64,000 nt of DNA from Alkalicoccus chagannorensis DSM 18086 (GCF_000429725.1 NZ_AUCK01000001.1:432251-496250); one strand, 5' to 3'; shown: positions 46,831 to 55,930, numbered from the stretch's first letter. Translations and numbers: made by a program. The notes: generated by a model not told the origin, from the sequence alone.

Positions 46831-46960
46831 GAACAAAAGCGCGGATCGCCTTTTGTTCGGAACCGCGGGTGCCAAAGGCTTGTCGAGGGAAGAAAGGGAG
46901 CTTCTTTCTTCCCCGCAGCGCGCGACGCAGTCTCCCTCGATGCCATTTTCTATCTTCATT
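46831..46960 (+). repeat. Dispersed structured repeat, copy E (second of a tandem pair)
   Basis: Starts GAACAAAAGCGCGGATCGCC exactly 144 bases after copy D. Perfect central hairpin GGGAAGAAAG/CTTTCTTCCC. The 3' part is shorter and diverged. It lies downstream of lysA in the minus sense, where I see no clear terminator. Confidence 0.85.
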
Positions 46961-47058
46961 ATTATCATGGCCTTCTTTTGTCAGAACACCGCGTGTTCAC
47001 CCCAGGTACTTTTCCTCTTTATCTGCACGTATCCGCATCAAAAGGTCCCTGTAAGTAC

Positions 47059-48390
47059 TTACTTCGCCGTATCGACAGCTTTTGCAGCTGTGTAGCTCCG
47101 CTCCCGTCGTGTGAGATCGGCCAGCTGTTCCCGCTCGATGACGCACTCATGCAGACCGTCTTCCACAAAGACGACAGCCGGACGGAGGATTCGGTTATAA
47201 TTGTTCGCCATGGAGTATCCGTAGGCTCCTGTCGAGAAAACCGCCAGCGTATCACCTTTTTCTACTGCAGGAAGTTCGAGGTCCCAGATCAGCATATCCC
47301 CGCTCTCGCAGCATTTGCCTGCCACAGAAACGAGTTCTTCTGCCCTCTCTCCAGCTCTGTTGGCAAGAACCGCAGCGTACTCTGCCTGATAAAGGGCCGG
47401 ACGGATATTATCCGTCATACCGCCGTCAACAGACACATAAGAGCGCACATTTGGAATGTCTTTTCTGCTCCCTGTCGTATACAGCGTCGTCCCTGCTTCT
47501 CCTACGAGGGCACGACCTGGCTCAATCCAGAACTCAGGAACCGGTCTGTCTAAAAGAGCTGCCTCTTTTTTCGCGGCTTCCACCATCCTGTCGATATAAA
47601 CGTGCAGCGGCAGCGGCTTATCCCCCTCTGCATAACGGATGCCGAAACCTCCGCCTACATTGAGGACTTCCGGATAAAAGTCGTATCGATCGATCCAGAC
47701 GCGGATGGATTGATAAATTTCTTTCACCGCCTCCTCAAATCCTTCTGCACGGAAGATCTGCGATCCGATGTGAGAATGAACACCAAGCAGGTGGAGGTAC
47801 TCGTGTGCCTGAATCATTTCAATCGCACGTCCGGCCTGGCCGCTGTTCAAATCAAAACCGAATTTGGAATCTTCCTGACCGGTGGAAATGTACTCGTGGG
47901 TATGCGCTTCGACGCCTGGCGTGATCCGTATCAGCACTTCCATCGGTTTCGCGTTGGCTTCAGTCATCGCCATCAGCCAGGAAAGCTCCGTGAAATTGTC
48001 TACTACGATACAGCCGATGCCGGCATCAACTGCCATTTCCAGCTCTGCAGGAGTTTTGTTGTTTCCGTGAAAATGAATTCTTTCTACCGGAAAACCTGCC
48101 TGCATCGCTGTGAAGAGTTCTCCGTCCGAGCATACGTCGAGACTCAGGCCAAGACGATCGGCCAGCTCCATCATCGCAATGCAGCTGAACGCCTTTGATG
48201 CATAGGCAATCTGATACGTGACATGATTCGATTGAAAGGCTTCATGAAACTGCTCTGCTCTGGATCGGATATCCGCTAGGTCGTATACAAAAAGCGGAGT
48301 TCCATAGGCTTCTGTTAATACGTTCGTATCGACTCCACCGATTTCCAGCCGTCCATGTTCGTTAATTTTTTGTGTTCCATGCAGATGCAC
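47059..48390 (-). CDS. lysA: Diaminopimelate decarboxylase
   Basis: Last step of lysine synthesis, PLP-dependent. 443 residues of the alanine-racemase-like fold: PLP lysine in YASKAF, GVHSHIGSQI, and the second-domain GKCCESGD with the catalytic cysteine. GTG 48390 lies seven bases after CAGGAGGG; the longer frame upstream runs toward the riboswitch terminator. Controlled by the lysine riboswitch just upstream. Confidence 0.95.
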   Translation of the reverse strand: MHLHGTQKINEHGRLEIGGVDTNVLTEAYGTPLFVYDLADIRSRAEQFHEAFQSNHVTYQIAYASKAFSCIAMMELADRLGLSLDVCSDGELFTAMQAGFPVERIHFHGNNKTPAELEMAVDAGIGCIVVDNFTELSWLMAMTEANAKPMEVLIRITPGVEAHTHEYISTGQEDSKFGFDLNSGQAGRAIEMIQAHEYLHLLGVHSHIGSQIFRAEGFEEAVKEIYQSIRVWIDRYDFYPEVLNVGGGFGIRYAEGDKPLPLHVYIDRMVEAAKKEAALLDRPVPEFWIEPGRALVGEAGTTLYTTGSRKDIPNVRSYVSVDGGMTDNIRPALYQAEYAAVLANRAGERAEELVSVAGKCCESGDMLIWDLELPAVEKGDTLAVFSTGAYGYSMANNYNRILRPAVVFVEDGLHECVIEREQLADLTRRERSYTAAKAVDTAK

Positions 48391-48463
48391 TGCTGTTCCC
48401 TCCTGTTCATCGTCCTGCCGAGGTTCCTGCTCTGCCGCTTTCACATCCTTCGGCGGAAACCGC

Positions 48464-48500
48464 AAAAAAAGGAAATGACGGCGGAGAGCCTGTCATTTCC
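48464..48500 (-). terminator. Terminator of the lysine riboswitch
   Basis: GGAAATGAC/GTCATTTCC stem followed on the minus strand by seven Ts, 74 bases before the lysA start. Confidence 0.88.
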
Positions 48501-48521
48501 CGGATCCTGCAGGATCAGAAA

Positions 48522-48680
48522 AGATAGTTCTCCACAGATTCGCTGTGACAGTTTTCACCCTTTCGGTGTGAAAGCCAGGCAGCAGACCGGCGGAGTCAGC
48601 TTCCTTCGGCACCAGTGCCTTTCCCTTTCCATCCCTGCGGCTGCCCCGCTCCGGAAGGTACTGATCTGTGGTGCACCTCT
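48522..48680 (-). promoter_or_regulatory. Lysine riboswitch (L box)
   Basis: On the minus strand the L-box landmarks appear in order: AGAGGTGCACC, AGTA, a GGGGC arm, GATGGAAAGGGAAAGG, GTGCCGAAGGAAGC, GCCTGGCTTTC, AACTGTCA and TCTGTGGAGAACTATC. With the terminator at 48464 it should stop lysA transcription when lysine is plentiful. Confidence 0.93.
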
Positions 48681-48736
48681 ATCTTATTCATATAATGTCT
48701 ACTTAAATTATCACATGCCTACCCGATTGGCAAGCA

Positions 48737-50041
48737 TCAGGCTCGAATGATGTCGTGGATAAGTTCTGGAACATCCTGCCGGGAGGCACCGATTGTATAG
48801 GCGCCGCGCAGTTTTTCTTCTGCATCAGGATGCGCGGCGGAGGCTGCAGTCAGAACAGCCAGTGTTTCACCGGCTTCTACATAATCCCCGATTTTCTTTT
48901 TCAGGGTAATGCCGACACCGTGATCGATCTCATCGTCTTTCGTTGCCCGGCCCGCACCGAGATACATCGCCGCCGTCCCGACGGAAGCGGCATCGATTTC
49001 CTGTACCCAGCCGGCATGTTCGGCCGGGATGGCAATCTCGTGATCCGCTCTCGGCAGCAGGCTGAGATCATCAATCATCGATACGTCGCCGCCCTGCGCC
49101 TGAACAAACGTACGGAACGCCTGAAACGCGCGGCCATCATCGAGCGATGCTTCCAGATCTCTTCTAGCTTCTTCTTCACTACTGTAGGCTCCGGCCTGCA
49201 GCGTCATATGCACCGCAAGTTCCAGCGATAGTTTCCGCAGATCCGGAATGTTTTCACCTGACAGCACAGCAGCCGCTTCGCGGATTTCATTCGCGTTCCC
49301 GATTTCATGCCCGAGCGGTTGATTCATGTCGCTGATCACGGCAAGCGTTTCTCTGCCGACATGGTCGCCGATGCGCACCATTTCTTCTGCAAGGGCCCTG
49401 GAATCTTCAAGCGATTTCATAAAAGCTCCGCTTCCGGTTTTCACATCGAGAACGATGCTGTCCGCACCGGAGGCCAGTTTTTTGGACATGATAGAGCCCG
49501 CAATAAGCGGAATCGAATCTACCGTGGCTGTAACATCCCGAAGCGAATATAGTTTTTTATCAGCCGGCGCCAGATTACCTGTCTGTCCGGCGACGGCCAG
49601 CTTATGCTCATTAACCGAAGCCGTGAAAGCCTCTTTACTCATTTCGACATTGAAACCGGCAATGGATTCCAGTTTATCAATCGTGCCGCCGGTATGACCG
49701 AGTCCGCGGCCGCTCATTTTAGCGACTGGCACACCCGCTGCTGCCACCAGCGGTCCGGTAATAAAACTGATTTTATCTCCGACGCCGCCGGTTGAATGTT
49801 TGTCGACTTTATGCCCGTGAATCGAAGAAAGATCGATCACATCTCCGGACTGGACCATTGCTTCTGTCAGCGTCCCTGTTTCTTCCGCTGTCATTCCACG
49901 GAAATAAACAGCCATCATGAGAGCTGAAGCCTGGTAATCCGGAATCGTTCCTTCGGTGTACCCTTCGACGAAATAATGAATTTCCTCTTTGGAAAGCACT
50001 CCGCCATTACGTTTTTTTTCAATAACATCTACCATTCTCAC
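48737..50041 (-). CDS. pdp: Pyrimidine-nucleoside phosphorylase
   Basis: Phosphorolysis of uridine, deoxyuridine and thymidine to base plus (deoxy)ribose-1-phosphate. 434 residues starting MRMVDVIEKK with the family signature SGRGLGHTGGTIDKLESI and the phosphate-binding KHSTGGVGDK. GTG 50041 is eight bases after GAGGAGG. Forms a nucleoside-salvage operon with deoB and punA, whose sugar-phosphate products pass to DeoB. Confidence 0.96.
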   Translation of the reverse strand: MRMVDVIEKKRNGGVLSKEEIHYFVEGYTEGTIPDYQASALMMAVYFRGMTAEETGTLTEAMVQSGDVIDLSSIHGHKVDKHSTGGVGDKISFITGPLVAAAGVPVAKMSGRGLGHTGGTIDKLESIAGFNVEMSKEAFTASVNEHKLAVAGQTGNLAPADKKLYSLRDVTATVDSIPLIAGSIMSKKLASGADSIVLDVKTGSGAFMKSLEDSRALAEEMVRIGDHVGRETLAVISDMNQPLGHEIGNANEIREAAAVLSGENIPDLRKLSLELAVHMTLQAGAYSSEEEARRDLEASLDDGRAFQAFRTFVQAQGGDVSMIDDLSLLPRADHEIAIPAEHAGWVQEIDAASVGTAAMYLGAGRATKDDEIDHGVGITLKKKIGDYVEAGETLAVLTAASAAHPDAEEKLRGAYTIGASRQDVPELIHDIIRA

Positions 50042-50060
50042 AGCGCATACCTCCTCAAAT

Positions 50061-50861
50061 TCAGCCTTGGCTGATGATGTCTTTTACAAGTGTCAGGAAG
50101 TCCTGCTTCACTTTTTCTGTTGTCTCCATGACTTCATCGTGCGTCAAAGGCTGATCCAGGATCCCTGCTGCCATGTTAGAGATACAGGAGATGCCGAGCA
50201 CTTCCATACCGCCGTGTTTCGCTGCAACGACTTCGGGCACCGTGGACATACCTACTGCATCGCCGCCGAGTGTGCGCAGCATCCGGACTTCTGCAGGGGT
50301 TTCGTAGGAAGGGCCGGTCGTGCCGACATAGACGCCTTCCCTAAGCGTGATGCCTCGATTCCTGGCTGCGGCTGCTGCTTTGCTGCCCCATGCACGCGAA
50401 TACGCTTCACTCATATCCGGAAAACGTGGGCCGTGCTCATCCTGATTCTCACCGATCAGCGGATTTGTCCCGAACTGATTGATATGGTCTGTAATCAGCA
50501 TCAAGTTTCCAGCTTCAAACGCCTCATTGATGCCTCCGGCTGCGTTTGTCACGAGCAGCTTCTCCATGCCAAGTTCCTGCATCACCCGAACTGGTTTCGT
50601 TACGAGGTCCATGCTGTAGCCTTCATAAAAGTGAAAACGTCCCTGCATGGCGAGCACCGTGCGTCCTTCCAGTGTACCGATCACGAGCTGACCCTTATGC
50701 CCTGCAACAGTTGAAGCAGGGAATCCCGGGATGTCTTTGTACGGAATAACAACCGGCGATTCAATTTCATCAGCAAGCACTCCGAGGCCGGAGCCGAGTA
50801 TCAGTCCGATTTCCGGCTTCGGTCCTTCCAGTCTGCTTTCAATGTACTCTTTTGCATTCAT
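50061..50861 (-). CDS. punA: Purine-nucleoside phosphorylase
   Basis: Cleaves guanosine and inosine with phosphate. 266 residues of the trimeric PNP family with [26 protein letters not shown] and VTNAAGGIN. Starts by ATGA overlap with deoB. This is the pupG/punA position of B. subtilis (drm-pupG). Confidence 0.95.
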   Translation of the reverse strand: MNAKEYIESRLEGPKPEIGLILGSGLGVLADEIESPVVIPYKDIPGFPASTVAGHKGQLVIGTLEGRTVLAMQGRFHFYEGYSMDLVTKPVRVMQELGMEKLLVTNAAGGINEAFEAGNLMLITDHINQFGTNPLIGENQDEHGPRFPDMSEAYSRAWGSKAAAAARNRGITLREGVYVGTTGPSYETPAEVRMLRTLGGDAVGMSTVPEVVAAKHGGMEVLGISCISNMAAGILDQPLTHDEVMETTEKVKQDFLTLVKDIISQG

Positions 50862-52054
50862 TGTGATGTACCTCCCTTAGTTTCAAGCTGTGGAAGAAAA
50901 CTCGTTCCGTAATCCGGCATGGTGACACGGAAGTTATCTGCCACTGTAGCACCAATATCTGCGAAGCTCTTCCTGCGTCCGAGGTTTACCGCCTCTGCGG
51001 AAGGACTGAAGGCAAGCAGAGGAACATATTCACGAGTATGATCTGTTCCATGATGCACAGGATCATTGCCATGATCCGCTGTAATCAAAAGAAGATCATC
51101 TTCACGCATGTTCTCCAGCACTTCCGGCAGCCGCGCATCATATTCTTCCAGTGCCCTCCCGTAGCCGATCGGATCGCGGCGGTGTCCGAATTTCGCATCG
51201 AAATCGACGAGGTTCAAAAAGCTGAGCCCCCGGAAGTCCCGCTTCATCGTTTCCACTAATTTATCCATGCCGTCCATGTTCGATTCTGTCCGAAGAGCGT
51301 CTGTCACCCCTTCTCCGTCGTAAATATCCGAAATTTTGCCGATCGCAATGGAGTCCCAGCCGCCTTTTTCCAGCGCATTCATGACTGTTTTCCCAAAGGG
51401 CTTCAACGCATAGTCATGCCGATTCGGCGTCCGTTCCCATGCTCCTGGTTCTCCGAGAAAAGGTCTGGCAATGACGCGTCCAATCATATAAGGTTCATCT
51501 TTGGTCATCTCCCGTGCTGTCTGACAGATTTCCCACAACTCTTCTGGAGGAATGACGTCTTCATGCGCCGCAATCTGCAGAACCGAGTCAGCGGATGTAT
51601 AGACAATGAGGTTTCCTGTTTTGACGTGCTCTTCACCGAGTTCATCGAGAATTTCTGTACCGGAAGCAGGCTTGTTGCCGAGCACTTTTCTGCCTGTCGC
51701 CTCCTCCAGCTTCTGGACGAGTTCATCCGGAAAGCCATCCGGGAATGTTCTGAACGGTTTATCAATATGCAGGCCCATGATTTCCCAATGGCCAGTCATC
51801 GTATCTTTGCCGGCGGAGATCTCCTCCATCGAACCGTAGGAAGCGAGCGGCGTTTCCGGCGTGGTACTGCCTTGATACTGTTTAATATGAGAGAGACCGA
51901 GCTTGTCCATGTGAGGCATGGAAAGACCATTCATTTTCTCTGCGATGTGTCCGAGGGTATCGGCGCCTTCGTCATTGAACGCAGGTGCATCTGCAGCTTC
52001 TCCAATCCCAACGGAATCCATTACAATGAGGAAAATACGATTATATGCTGTCAT
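50858..52054 (-). CDS. deoB: Phosphopentomutase
   Basis: Converts (deoxy)ribose-1-phosphate to the 5-phosphate, linking nucleoside breakdown to central metabolism. 398 residues with the alkaline-phosphatase-type metal site: [13 protein letters not shown] at the start, KDTMTGHWE with the phosphothreonine, and TADHGNDP near the end. First gene of the deoB-punA-pdp operon (drm in B. subtilis). Confidence 0.96.
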   Translation of the reverse strand: MTAYNRIFLIVMDSVGIGEAADAPAFNDEGADTLGHIAEKMNGLSMPHMDKLGLSHIKQYQGSTTPETPLASYGSMEEISAGKDTMTGHWEIMGLHIDKPFRTFPDGFPDELVQKLEEATGRKVLGNKPASGTEILDELGEEHVKTGNLIVYTSADSVLQIAAHEDVIPPEELWEICQTAREMTKDEPYMIGRVIARPFLGEPGAWERTPNRHDYALKPFGKTVMNALEKGGWDSIAIGKISDIYDGEGVTDALRTESNMDGMDKLVETMKRDFRGLSFLNLVDFDAKFGHRRDPIGYGRALEEYDARLPEVLENMREDDLLLITADHGNDPVHHGTDHTREYVPLLAFSPSAEAVNLGRRKSFADIGATVADNFRVTMPDYGTSFLPQLETKGGTSQ

Positions 52055-52132
52055 TACCTTTACCGCCTTTCTTAATGTGCTTTCTCGTCAGAGGTCAGAC
52101 ATCTATAGTGTACTTGAAGACGGTGTCCGTCC

Positions 52133-53035
52133 TCAAGCTCTAGGATGAAATTGACTGTATACTTCTTTCATTCTTACTTTCGTCACCTGCGTGTAGATCT
52201 GCGTGGTGGAGATATCGGCATGTCCCAGCATTTCCTGCACGGCTCGGAGATCGGCTCCGTTTTCGAGCAAGTGTGTAGCAAAAGAATGCCGCAGCATGTG
52301 AGGCGTCAATGCTTTTTCGATCCCGGCACGTTCGGCGGTTGATTTCAGGACCCGCCAGAAACCTTGTCTCGTCAGCGGACGGCCTAGGTGATTTAAGAAC
52401 AGCGCCGCCTCGTTATTCGCGCTGGTCAGCTCCGGCCGGCCGTTCTGAAGATACTCGGACAGCGCTCGAAGCGCATGGCTGCCGAGAGGAACAATCCGCT
52501 CTTTTCCGCCTTTCCCCCTGCACTGGACAAATCCCATCGTCAAATGCAGATCATCAACCCGAAGCCCGCAGATTTCCGACACACGGAGACCACAGGCATA
52601 CATGAGTTCAAGCATCGCAGAAGTTCTGAGGTGGAGAGCCGTATCCCCTTCAGCTGCATGCAGCAGCGCTTCTACTTCCCTGCTGCTGAGCACTTCGGGC
52701 AGCTTTCTCTTCTGCTTCGGCCGGTCAATGTCTGCGGCAGGGTCTTCACGTACTACCCCCTCCCGAAGAAGAAATAAGTGAAACGCACGCAGAGCGGACA
52801 ATGATCTTGAAACACTCGAAGGTGCCCGGCCCCGGTCATTTAATCCGTGAATATAGCCCAGAACCTCATGGCGCTGCACCTGCTCCCAGCTGGACACATG
52901 CCGCTCTTTCTCGAGCCAGCGCATGTAATCCGTTAAATCGCGGTCATACGCTTTCACCGAGTTGTCCGCAAGCCCTTTTTCAACGACGATAAAATTTAAG
53001 TAACGTTCGATTTCTGCCCGCAGGTCGACCACCAC
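52133..53035 (-). CDS. xerD: Site-specific tyrosine recombinase XerD
   Basis: Partner of XerC in resolving chromosome dimers at dif. 300 residues with an N-terminal SAM-like core-binding domain. Catalytic residues are in order: Arg in ACGLRVSE, Lys in GKGGKER, His-x-x-Arg in HMLRHSFATH, His in LGHADIST, and the Tyr nucleophile in TQIYTQV. B. subtilis calls it ripX. The start is one of two adjacent GTG codons without a clear ribosome site. Confidence 0.95.
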   Translation of the reverse strand: MVVDLRAEIERYLNFIVVEKGLADNSVKAYDRDLTDYMRWLEKERHVSSWEQVQRHEVLGYIHGLNDRGRAPSSVSRSLSALRAFHLFLLREGVVREDPAADIDRPKQKRKLPEVLSSREVEALLHAAEGDTALHLRTSAMLELMYACGLRVSEICGLRVDDLHLTMGFVQCRGKGGKERIVPLGSHALRALSEYLQNGRPELTSANNEAALFLNHLGRPLTRQGFWRVLKSTAERAGIEKALTPHMLRHSFATHLLENGADLRAVQEMLGHADISTTQIYTQVTKVRMKEVYSQFHPRA

Positions 53036-53294
53036 CTGTCAAAGGATGTCATCTTCAGCATATCACATCACAAAACTTCTGTGCATCACGCTTTGAAAAT
53101 AATTTCTGGTTTTGCCTCTGACGCCGAACGGAAGCTCCCCGCTGTTGGAGAGCTGTTTTACTGCTCCTCTTCGTGCTTCGGGCTTCGGGCTGCTCTTCAC
53201 TCCGACTGTCCATCACGAGGTACGAGGCATCTTGCTGGAAGCAGCGTGGAGGAAGCTTTCGCGCTGCTTCTTTAGAGAGCCTGCAGGTTCATTC
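53036..53294. other. Intergenic between xerD and repeat copy F, no gene seen
   Basis: Contains the xerD promoter region, but no clear promoter or frame can be read. A short direct repetition of CTTCGGG is present near 53180. Confidence 0.35.
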
Positions 53295-53433
53295 GACCAA
53301 ACGCGCAAAGCGCCTTTTGGTCGGAGTGGCGTGTACCGCAAGCTTTTCGAAGGAAGAAAGAGGTTCTGTTTCTTCCCTTGCAGCGCATGGAGCCGCCGTC
53401 ACCGTAAATGGAAACTTATACATGTCTATAATG
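53295..53433 (+). repeat. Dispersed structured repeat, copy F
   Basis: Starts GACCAAACGCGCAAAGCGCC; central hairpin GGAAGAAA/TTTCTTCC; GCAGCGCATGGAGCCGCCGT box; 3' hairpin slightly diverged. Directly abuts the fur terminator. Confidence 0.9.
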
Positions 53434-53468
53434 TAAAAAATAACCTGCCGGCGTCGGCAGGTTATTTC
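53434..53468 (-). terminator. fur terminator
   Basis: AAATAACCTGCCG/CGGCAGGTTATTT stem that includes the fur stop codon, followed on the minus strand by a T-run and then repeat copy F. Confidence 0.9.
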
Positions 53469-53941
53469 TGGTGCACTTCTGATTTCTCATGTCCGGGAGA
53501 AGATGTATCGTGACAACGGTGGCAGATACCGTGGAACGTAAGCCGGTGATCTTTAATGTGAAAGTTCCAGCGGGTTTCTACTATTTTTTCTACATCGCCA
53601 AGCAGATCTTCCTGAATCTCATCGACGGCCCCGCATTCAAGACAAACCAGATGGTGATGGAAGTGATCAGCACCTTCCTGACGCAGATCATATCGGGAGA
53701 CCCCGTCTCCAAAATTGATCTTGTCCACCACTTTCAGTTCGGTGAGCAGTTCCAGCGTCCGGTAGACAGTGGCAAGGCCAATTTCAGGATACTTCTCTTT
53801 GACGAGCATATATACGTCTTCTGCGCTGAGATGATCATCCTCATGTTCAAGAAGTACTCTTACCGTAGCTTCCCGCTGAGGGGTTAATTTATAACTCTGC
53901 GACTGAAGCTGTTTTTTTATCCGGTCAATCCGCTGCTCCAT
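53462..53941 (-). CDS. fur: Ferric uptake regulator Fur
   Basis: Iron-responsive repressor of uptake genes. 159 residues: a winged-helix DNA-binding half (GLATVYRTLELL recognition region) and a metal-binding half with HFHHHLVC and the structural-zinc pairs CLEC and CHRC. Among Fur-family members the location before nudF and after xerD fits Fur rather than PerR or Zur. A perfect Fur box sits against its promoter, implying autoregulation. Confidence 0.95.
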   Translation of the reverse strand: MEQRIDRIKKQLQSQSYKLTPQREATVRVLLEHEDDHLSAEDVYMLVKEKYPEIGLATVYRTLELLTELKVVDKINFGDGVSRYDLRQEGADHFHHHLVCLECGAVDEIQEDLLGDVEKIVETRWNFHIKDHRLTFHGICHRCHDTSSPGHEKSEVHQK

Positions 53942-53991
53942 GTTGAATACATCCCTCCCTGTACGTCGGGTAATGAGTCATTTCAGCTTGT

Positions 53992-54021
53992 ATTATACGG
54001 GTAGTTAAAAATAGCTGTCAA
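53992..54021 (-). promoter_or_regulatory. Consensus sigma-A promoter of fur
   Basis: TTGACA (54021-54016) and TATAAT (53997-53992) on the minus strand with an 18-base spacer, about 50 bases before the fur ATG. Confidence 0.9.
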
Positions 54022-54022
54022 A

Positions 54023-54037
54023 TGATAATGATTATCA
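54023..54037. promoter_or_regulatory. Perfect Fur box upstream of fur
   Basis: The 15-base 7-1-7 palindrome TGATAATGATTATCA, matching the Bacillus Fur box core, immediately upstream of the -35 of the fur promoter and just past the nudF stop. Confidence 0.9.
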
Positions 54038-54058
54038 AATTAAAACGAGTATAAATTA

Positions 54059-54604
54059 TTAGTTCTGGAGTAGGTTCCGCATTTCAGCAGTCTGCACGGC
54101 GTACATCGTCTTAGCATCATGAATGGCTTCTGATGCGATCATTGTTTTTGCTTCTGCAAGCGTAACATCCACCCGTTCGACAAATTCGTCCTCATCCGTA
54201 CCGACGTTTCCGATATCCGCTTCGAAGGCTGCATATACATGGACCAGCTCATCTGCAAAACCTGGACTCGTATAAAAAGAGGCCAGTTTTTCCCATCCTT
54301 CAGCAATGATCCCCGTTTCTTCTTCCAGCTCCCGCTGCGCACAGCGGAGCGGGTCTTCGCCCTCTTCCAGTTTACCTGCTGGAATCTCGGCAATCACCTT
54401 CTCCATCGCTTTGCGATACTGACGAACCAGCACAAGCTTCTTCTCTTTTGTCACACAAAGAACCGCCACCGCGCCAGGGTGCTTAATGATTTCTCTTTTG
54501 CTGTAGGACCCATCCGGCATCTCCACTTCATGCAGCTCCAGGTCGATCACCCGGCCGGTAAAAAGTGTATCCATTTTGGTCGTTCTTTCGTTAAATGATG
54601 TCAT
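54059..54604 (-). CDS. nudF: ADP-ribose pyrophosphatase (Nudix)
   Basis: Hydrolyses ADP-ribose to AMP and ribose-5-phosphate. 181 residues with the Nudix box spread over GKLEEGEDPLRCAQRELEEE plus TGI, metal glutamates intact, and FADELVHVY. Upstream of fur as in B. subtilis. There other genes including spoIIM lie between; here the gap is 117 bases. Confidence 0.93.
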   Translation of the reverse strand: MTSFNERTTKMDTLFTGRVIDLELHEVEMPDGSYSKREIIKHPGAVAVLCVTKEKKLVLVRQYRKAMEKVIAEIPAGKLEEGEDPLRCAQRELEEETGIIAEGWEKLASFYTSPGFADELVHVYAAFEADIGNVGTDEDEFVERVDVTLAEAKTMIASEAIHDAKTMYAVQTAEMRNLLQN

Positions 54605-54754
54605 CTCTTCACTGCGGCCTTCTTTTATTTCCGGCCGCAGCTTCCCCCCTTTTTAATCATCTTCTGCTTCTTTCAGAATAGGCTATTGCTTGCGTTCCTG
54701 CAATCATTTCCTTATGGTAAATGGAAGAAACCAGACTTGAAGGAGGAATTTGTC

Positions 54755-55666
54755 ATGAAACAGAATCAACTCGGCTCATCCCAGCTGATGGTCTCAGAAA
54801 TTGGTTTCGGCTGCATGTCTCTCAGTGGAGAAAAAGATGCGGATACGAAGTTGATCCACGAAGCTCTTGACGAAGGCATTAATTTTTTTGATACGGCCGA
54901 TTTGTACCAGTATGGCCGCAACGAAGAAATCGTCGGCTCCGCTCTCCGGGATCGACGTCATCAGGCCGTTATCGCGACAAAAGGCGGAAACGAATTTGGA
55001 CAGGGCATAGATGGGTGGCGCTGGAATGCGTCTAAAGAGTACATCAAAGAAGCCTGCCGCCGCTCGCTGAAGCGTATGGGACTTGATTACATTGATTTGT
55101 ATCAGCTCCACGGCGGGACAATCGAGGATGATTGGGATGACGTTTTTGAAGCGCTGGATGAACTTCAGCAGGAAGGGCTCATCCGATGCTACGGCATGTC
55201 CTCTATCAGGCCCAACGTGATCAAACGTTTCTCAGGCAATCCGGGCGTTGTATCCAACTTGATGCAGTACAGCCTGCTGGACAGACGGGCGGCAGAATTC
55301 ATGCCACTGCTTGACGAGCACGGAATTTCCCTCATTTCCAGAGGTCCGGTTGCTAAAGGACTGCTGACCGGCAGCTGGGAGAACAAGCTTTCAGATGACG
55401 GGTATCTGGCGTACAGCAGCGAAGAGCTGTCGACGGTTCTTCCTGAACTGGAGAAGCTCGCTGCCGAAGCCGGGATGTCCCTTTCTTCCCTCGCACTGCG
55501 CTTCATTCTCGACCAGGAAAATCCTGCTTCTGCAATACAAGGAGCCAGAACCTCAGAACAGCTCCAGATCAACGTTCAGGCAGCCCGCGCCGAAAGGTTG
55601 AACGAGGACGTCATGGACGCACTGAAACATGTCACTAAAGCTACAACGTTTGAAAACCACCGGTAA
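54755..55666 (+). CDS. Aldo/keto reductase
   Basis: NADPH-dependent carbonyl reductase of 303 residues. The catalytic tetrad is visible: Asp in FFDTADLY, Tyr in the same segment, Lys in IATKGG, His in YQLHGG. C-terminal cofactor segment AIQGARTSEQL. ATG 54755 follows AAGGAGG. Stands alone between nudF and the repeat region. Closest in feel to the general-stress AKRs of Bacillus; substrate not predictable. Confidence 0.88.
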   Translation: MKQNQLGSSQLMVSEIGFGCMSLSGEKDADTKLIHEALDEGINFFDTADLYQYGRNEEIVGSALRDRRHQAVIATKGGNEFGQGIDGWRWNASKEYIKEACRRSLKRMGLDYIDLYQLHGGTIEDDWDDVFEALDELQQEGLIRCYGMSSIRPNVIKRFSGNPGVVSNLMQYSLLDRRAAEFMPLLDEHGISLISRGPVAKGLLTGSWENKLSDDGYLAYSSEELSTVLPELEKLAAEAGMSLSSLALRFILDQENPASAIQGARTSEQLQINVQAARAERLNEDVMDALKHVTKATTFENHR

Positions 55667-55688
55667 AAGCAGAAACCTCCGCGTTTTC

Positions 55689-55745
55689 CAGCGCAGCCCA
55701 CGAAACCGCTGCCCCCTCTTGATGAGCATGTATACATGCTTATCA
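55689..55745 (+). repeat. Dispersed structured repeat, 3' half copy preceding copy G
   Basis: Only the 3' half is present: CAGCGCAGCCCACGAAACCG, then the hairpin GATGAGCAT/ATGCTTATC. It directly precedes copy G, repeating the tandem arrangement of copies D and E. Confidence 0.75.
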
Positions 55746-55746
55746 C

Positions 55747-55885
55747 GAACAAAAGCGCGGAGCACCTTTTGATCGGAACGGCGTGTCCCGCAGGTTCTTT
55801 GAGGTAAGCATGGGTTCTTCCTGCTTCCCGAGCAGCTGGCTACACCGTCACCCTGTATGAAAACCTATACATTCTCATACTTTAA
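55747..55885 (+). repeat. Dispersed structured repeat, copy G
   Basis: Starts GAACAAAAGCGCGGAGCACC. The central hairpin is changed to GGTAAGCA/TGCTTCC yet still pairs. 3' hairpin from TGTATGAAAA intact. Directly abuts the terminator at 55886. Confidence 0.88.
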
Positions 55886-55930
55886 CAAAGAGGGAGCGTC
55901 TCCCATTTCGATGAGACGCTCCCTCTTTTT
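55886..55930. terminator. Bidirectional terminator after the TlpA-like gene
   Basis: GAGGGAGCGTCTC/GAGACGCTCCCTC stem, T-run on the plus side and a short T-run on the minus side. The minus-strand gene stop lies at its edge. Confidence 0.9.

Noticed and set aside
46675..46968. Two overlapping ~97-residue minus-strand frames across repeat copies D and E
   Set aside because: They simply read the tandem repeat twice in different frames, with no ribosome site and no match to any protein family.
54610..54642. CTGCGGCC/GGCCGCAG inverted repeat upstream of nudF as a terminator
   Set aside because: The stem is perfect but is in the nudF leader and is followed by Cs rather than a T-run. Role unclear, so not listed as a feature.
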